DNA of 9,922 nucleotides. It comes from DATBLE01 sp046734415 (GTDB lineage Bacteria; Actinomycetota; Thermoleophilia; Gaiellales; Gaiellaceae). The position numbers and the translations under genes are program-made. Shown here in pieces: positions 7,801-9,922 of the stretch (the first letter of the stretch is position 1; each line of letters opens with the position of its first letter). The stretch spans positions 1-9,922 of the forward strand of contig JBKPRD010000290.1 of assembly GCA_046734415.1 (NCBI GenBank), given 5' to 3'. The notes under the pieces are model-generated. The model saw only the letters and a list, made by a program, of their open reading frames with translations, did not search any database and had not been told where the DNA came from.

Positions 7801-8814
7801 CCGGAGGAGCCGCTCCTCGTCATTGCCGAACGTCTGGGGCGCGCCCGAGACGAGGATGATCCTTCCGCCGTCCTTGTCGATGTCGCTCTCGAGGAACGTC
7901 ACCTTGTGCTCCTCGGCGGCGCCTTGCACCGTCTGGACGAGGAATTTCAGCGCCTCAGCCGCCGCCTCGGCACCTTCGGTCTCGATCGCCTCGTCGATCC
8001 CGGAGAAGCGGACGAAGGCGATGGACGCGTGCCGGTGCTCCCCCTCGAGCGGCCCCACCTCGAGCAGCTGCGCACGGAGGGGGGCGGGGACAGCGATCTC
8101 CAGTGGGATGCCCGCGACGTCCGGAAGCGGAGCCGCCGCTCGTTCCGCGTCGGGTGCTGCCTTGAGCAGCAGTCCGGGACCCTTTTCGTCACCCACGGTC
8201 ACGGGATCCAGCAGCGCGACTGTCTCGGGGCTGAGAAGGATCTCGCCGGCCTCCGACGCCGCCTCCATCTCCACCGTCCGGGTGGCGCCCGGGCCGGTGA
8301 CGAGGAGCTCGCGGTGCAAGTCGCCGACGAGGAAGAACTGGAAGCGTCCGGAGTTGAGGCCTGCGTGCATCTTCAGCTGGATGGCCCCGGCCGAGGTGCG
8401 GGGGCGTCCGATCGCACGAAGCGTGCGCCGCATGTCGAATGCGGCCCGCGCGGCCCTCGGCCCGTGATCGTCGCCGTCGTACAGGAGGAGGAGGGCATCG
8501 CCTCCGAACTTGAGAAGGCCGCCACCCTGCTCGTACGCGACCTGGAGGAGTGCCGAGAACGTCGCATTCATCACGTCCGTCACTTCCTCCGCGCCCGCGC
8601 GCCCGAGGCTGGACAGCTTCTCGGACATGGCCGTGAAACCGGAGATGTCGATGAACGCCAGCGTCCCCTCGAGCTCGAGCCAGTGCCGCTCGGGGCTTGT
8701 GCGCAGCCACTCGAGGGTCAGACGCGGGACAAACGAGACGAGGTCGGCGCTTCCCGGCGCTGAGACACCGGCCGCTGGCGTGGCGGCTGCCTGTTCGTCG
8801 CCTACGAGAGACAT
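4888..8814 (-). CDS. Soluble adenylyl cyclase-like protein: two class III cyclase domains, AAA ATPase, TPR
   Basis: 1308 aa, ATG at 8814, GAGGG ten bases upstream. Class III cyclases convert ATP to cAMP (or GTP to cGMP). Domain C1 (about 50-203) has F-I-D-I-S-G-F-T with metal Asp56, and K-F-G-G-D with Lys102 and metal Asp106. Domain C2 (about 262-434) has F-V-R-F-S-G (Arg269 replaces the first metal Asp), Y-T-V-L-G-D (Thr375) and A-A-L-A-A-R-L (Ala382 where Asn is usual, Arg386 kept). The ATPase (about 450-710) has Walker A G-E-P-G-I-G-K-S (483-490), Walker B L-L-V-F-D-D (606-611), T-T-R-R (639-642) and a G-N-P-L-F-L helix (699-704). Helical TPR-type repeats run from about 835 to 1280. There is no signal peptide, membrane segment or C-terminal LuxR helix-turn-helix, so it should be a cytoplasmic sensor. 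C1-C2-ATPase-TPR is the order of ADCY10. Architecture is sure; catalytic activity is uncertain. Confidence 0.92.
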   Translation of the reverse strand: MSLVGDEQAAATPAAGVSAPGSADLVSFVPRLTLEWLRTSPERHWLELEGTLAFIDISGFTAMSEKLSSLGRAGAEEVTDVMNATFSALLQVAYEQGGGLLKFGGDALLLLYDGDDHGPRAARAAFDMRRTLRAIGRPRTSAGAIQLKMHAGLNSGRFQFFLVGDLHRELLVTGPGATRTVEMEAASEAGEILLSPETVALLDPVTVGDEKGPGLLLKAAPDAERAAAPLPDVAGIPLEIAVPAPLRAQLLEVGPLEGEHRHASIAFVRFSGIDEAIETEGAEAAAEALKFLVQTVQGAAEEHKVTFLESDIDKDGGRIILVSGAPQTFGNDEERLLRTVRAVVHAGVPLPVHIGVSEGRVFTGQVGAPFRRTYTVLGDTAALAARLMARAGEDEVWVSASAFARGGASFASTELEPFSVKGKSEPVQAVVLGELTREAERPEAADEVTEALPFVDRERERAVLSASVAPVRMGFGTLVELVGEPGIGKSRLAQELRENCVDMRQISLRCEEYEASTPYYPFRPFLRSLLDVELNGGGARNRVTLEKRLAVVDEDLVPWTPLLAAPLDIEVETTTEVENLDPAFWRARLHGVMGALLGQLLDSPTLLVFDDVHWMDDASSELLRYLGTQLPTRPWLACTTRRPIEGGFAAAEGTPPLPALTLRLEPLPAEDARKLALAAAGDRRLTDEELAALMERGAGNPLFLQRLASVGETSEEAKELPETVEALVATRIDQLAPGDRALLRWASVLGVSFSGTLIQDVLEGDSVVAAGSEAWDRLGEFVERDPAVAGAFRFRHALIRDAAYEGLSYKRRRELHGRVAEVIEGSQGDRPEEVAELLSLHYFNAGRWLLAWKYSRMGGEQAEAVYAHADAATFFERALEAAHHFDVPSREIYEVASALGHARFLLGRYEAATAAYRIAQEHVDPDDPYSEARLVIKQMDVPLRQKRYPQALRYLTRGLELLEGLEGAIAAAIRAELCAWYGRTRAYQQRYEDALEWAQRAISEADASGGTADVSIGRAYFVLDLANVGLGRESDEPYAERALEYFERAGNLRGVSATVNVLAARAYLAGRWEESIRLEKRSRDLDEEIGDSYSAAMSDLNIGEMLADQGRAEEAESRAREALRVWKAPGAEAGTIAAEATRLLGYAVAQQGRFDEALPLLEESRDAFREAGDRRSEELEAELRIAQCLLLHGDAESALAHATAAVSEVDRSRDPMLVAALQRVRGLALMESGRLDEAREGFEDSLAVARSGAPDAGFKSPDYEVGLTFDALDRLAELTGRGDQDYATRRDAILEGLGVVAIPDVRQE

Positions 8815-9362
8815 GCGGCGGATTCCCTCATGTCGGGCATTTGGCCATCGTGGTGCCTACTGAGTCTGCCTGGTTTGTCGACGAGAGTCGACATCCGCCG
8901 ACCTCGAATGGCAAGGGAAACGCATCCGCGCAAGCACGTTCCGCGAAAGGGGTTTCGCCCGCTGGTTCCACGGGCAGGAAGATGTCGATGACAGGACTCT
9001 GGCAACGAATGTGGAGAGCAAGCGGGTACGGGCCGACAGATGCGCTCAGGCAGCGTGAATACGGGCAAGTCTCCCGCGCCCGGTTCGCGGCGACTGTCCC
9101 GCGGCGGGTATCACCCGAATTCACGAGCGGGAAGCGCGCCGCATAGCTCTCCATACGCGGGCACGTTCTAGGTCAGCCCGCGCCCATCACCATCGATCGG
9201 CTTGGTTGAGCGGACGATGCTCCCGCGCCGTCCTGTCGACGAGATCGAGTCCCACGCACGGCGGTTGTGCGCCTGACGTCGAGATGAAGTCACTGAGGGC
9301 CCGCCGCCGTTGGACGGTGAGGGTTCTTGCGGAACCGAACGGGCATGGAGGGTGTCGAGGAA
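8815..9362. other. Long non-coding upstream region of the cyclase-like gene
   Basis: About 550 bases lie between the cyclase start and the hairpin after the 87-aa gene. Open frames on both strands have no ribosome binding site or recognisable protein. It contains a perfect spaced palindrome (8876-8893), a partial second copy of it (9234-9244), and a small hairpin GCGAAA-GGGG-TTTCGC (8943-8958). On the minus strand, GGAAC (8938-8942) and CGTT (8919-8922), 15 bases apart, weakly resemble an actinobacterial ECF-sigma promoter, with spacing slightly short. Confidence 0.5.
8876..8893. promoter_or_regulatory. Candidate operator: perfect inverted repeat upstream of the cyclase gene
   Basis: TGTCGAC-GAGA-GTCGACA, two 7-bp arms with a 4-base spacer, centred about 70 bases upstream of the cyclase ATG, where a dimeric repressor or activator could bind. 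The first 11 bases recur exactly at 9234-9244. The size (18 bp) is near that of CRP/FNR-family sites, but the arms are not TGTGA/TCACA. Binding protein unknown; chance is possible in GC-rich DNA. Confidence 0.35.
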
Positions 9363-9384
9363 CGGGGCCCCGTTCGGGGCCCCG
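9363..9384. terminator. GC-rich hairpin terminator after the 87-aa gene
   Basis: CGGGGCCCC (9363-9371), loop GTTC, GGGGCCCCG (9376-9384). It lies six bases beyond the TAG stop (9391-9393) of the minus-strand 87-aa gene. Each arm contains GGGGCCCC, itself a palindrome, so alternative small hairpins are possible. A short TTCCT follows on the minus strand. Confidence 0.65.
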
Positions 9385-9390
9385 GTCTCT

Positions 9391-9654
9391 CTAGGGCTCG
9401 ACGATGTTGTGGATCTGAACTACCTCCTGCTTGATCTCTGCCGGCACGTTCGGCACGACGTTCTCGTCGAACCACGCGTCGTGCTGCTCCTGTGACTCCC
9501 AGATCTCGGCGACGCAGAACCCTTGTGAGTCCTCGAACGCAACGTGGAGGACGAACCCGGGCTGCTGCTTCAACTTCTCCACGATCGGCGGAGAGATGCG
9601 GTCGTAGTCACTCGTGCCCAAGTCTTGCGTGCGGTGGCGGATCAGGACAGCCAT
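9391..9654 (-). CDS. Small ABM-like (dimeric alpha/beta barrel) protein
   Basis: 87 aa, ATG at 9654 with AAGGGAG (9661-9667) six bases upstream. The predicted order is strand (A-V-L-I-R-H-R), helix (about 14-30), two strands (G-F-V-L-H-V-A-F and G-F-C-V-A-E-I-W), helix (Q-E-Q-H-D-A-W-F-D-E-N), final strand (V-V-Q-I-H-N-I-V). This is the beta-alpha-beta-beta-alpha-beta plan of ABM (antibiotic biosynthesis monooxygenase) and related ferredoxin-like domains, and the length is right for a single domain. The family includes cofactor-free monooxygenases, heme-degrading enzymes and many proteins of unknown role. The W-E-S after the third strand and the W-F in helix 2 are typical family positions. 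The substrate cannot be read from sequence. It sits 64 bases downstream of a cNMP-binding gene on the same strand and has its own hairpin after the stop. Confidence 0.78.
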   Translation of the reverse strand: MAVLIRHRTQDLGTSDYDRISPPIVEKLKQQPGFVLHVAFEDSQGFCVAEIWESQEQHDAWFDENVVPNVPAEIKQEVVQIHNIVEP

Positions 9655-9685
9655 ACGGATCTCCCTTCGTTAGATGCCTGCCGCT

Positions 9686-9716
9686 GCGCACCGTCTCATA
9701 AACGGTCGGGGTGCGC
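9686..9716 (-). terminator. Possible hairpin between the cNMP-binding gene and the 87-aa gene
   Basis: GCGCACC (9686-9692) pairs with GGTGCGC (9710-9716) around a 17-base loop; an alternative inner stem ACCGT (9690-9694) with ACGGT (9702-9706) competes with it. It begins two bases past the stop of the minus-strand cNMP-binding gene, so it may terminate or attenuate transcription into the next gene. The long loop and absence of a T-tract keep confidence low. Confidence 0.35.
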
Positions 9717-9718
9717 GC

Positions 9719-9922
9719 CTACCGATCGGCTGCGGGCGCCCCCGCCTTGACACCTCTGTCGCGCTCGGCGGTGACCAAGCGGGCGAGATACTGAAGGAGC
9801 TTCCAGGAGACGTCGGGGCTGCGCTGGACGAACCTCCGGAAGTCCCAGGCGGCCATCACCAGACACCGCATCGGCCCATCCGCGGTCACGGTTGCCTGAC
9901 GAACCTGGCCGCCGATGAGCCC
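9719..9922 (-). CDS. Cyclic nucleotide-binding (CRP effector-like) domain protein, C-terminal part
   Basis: The minus-strand frame is open from the right edge to a TAG at 9719-9721, giving the last 67 residues; the start is outside the window. The sequence carries the end of a cNMP-binding beta-barrel: R-Q-A-T-V-T-A-D-G-P-M-R-C, where CRP-type domains have R-S/T-A-x-V-x-A (phosphate-binding cassette end), then the L-V-M-A-A-W-D-F-R-R-F strand-helix and the V-S-W-K-L-L-Q-Y-L-A-R-L C-helix. The chain ends about 20 residues after that helix, so no winged helix-turn-helix follows, unlike true CRP/FNR regulators. It is therefore either a stand-alone cNMP-binding protein or the C-terminal module of a larger one. 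The neighbouring cyclase-like gene is on the same strand. Binding of cAMP in particular is inference. Confidence 0.75.
   Translation of the reverse strand, partial: GLIGGQVRQATVTADGPMRCLVMAAWDFRRFVQRSPDVSWKLLQYLARLVTAERDRGVKAGAPAADR

Noticed and set aside
7756..8763. Plus-strand open frame of 335 codons opposite the cyclase domains
   Set aside because: The minus strand here encodes clear cyclase motifs; the plus frame shows only charged low-complexity sequence and is a shadow. The same applies to frames at 5851-6591 and 6576-7472.
8828..9154. Open frames on both strands upstream of the cyclase gene
   Set aside because: No ribosome binding site, random-looking residue content, and they overlap each other and the probable promoter region.

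Overview
High-GC (well over 60% by eye) bacterial DNA. The gene style suggests an actinobacterium, perhaps a Thermoleophilia-like soil lineage: secreted Ala/Thr-rich proteins, a cyclase-AAA-TPR giant protein, Shine-Dalgarno sites of the AAGGAG type, and long spurious ORFs opposite real genes. This placement is inference from composition and protein families, not from a marker gene.

Layout, left to right. (1) 2-442 (+) is the 3' part of a small secreted protein that enters the window inside its signal peptide; a perfect 10-bp hairpin follows it. (2) 443-1115 has no gene I can support. (3) 1116-2906 (-) is a 596-aa secreted protein with a signal peptide, a large N-terminal domain that could be glycosidase-like, a basic helical segment resembling SurA N-domains, and a C-terminal fibronectin type III-like domain. 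(4) 2918-3298 is a divergent intergenic region with a plausible promoter for the next gene. (5) 3299-4843 (+) is a 514-aa secreted modular protein starting at TTG. (6) 4860-4889 is a perfect 13-bp hairpin between two converging genes. (7) 4888-8814 (-) encodes a 1308-aa protein with two class III cyclase homology domains, an AAA/P-loop ATPase and a long TPR region, the same domain order as mammalian soluble adenylyl cyclase (ADCY10). (8) 8815-9390 is non-coding, with a perfect spaced palindrome upstream of the cyclase and a strong hairpin at its far end. (9) 9391-9654 (-) encodes an 87-aa ABM-like (dimeric alpha/beta barrel) protein. (10) 9719-9922 (-) is the C-terminal part of a cyclic-nucleotide-binding (CRP-effector-like) protein that runs off the right edge and ends without a helix-turn-helix.

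Functional reading. The right half looks like a cyclic-nucleotide signalling neighbourhood: a large cyclase-like sensor/ATPase and, about 0.9 kb upstream on the same strand, a cNMP-binding protein. The cyclase-like protein keeps both metal-binding aspartates in its first domain. Its second domain lacks the usual transition-state Asn (Ala instead), so whether it makes cAMP is an open question. The left half holds three unrelated-looking exported proteins of unknown function. No mobile elements, CRISPR arrays, rRNA or confident tRNA genes were seen.
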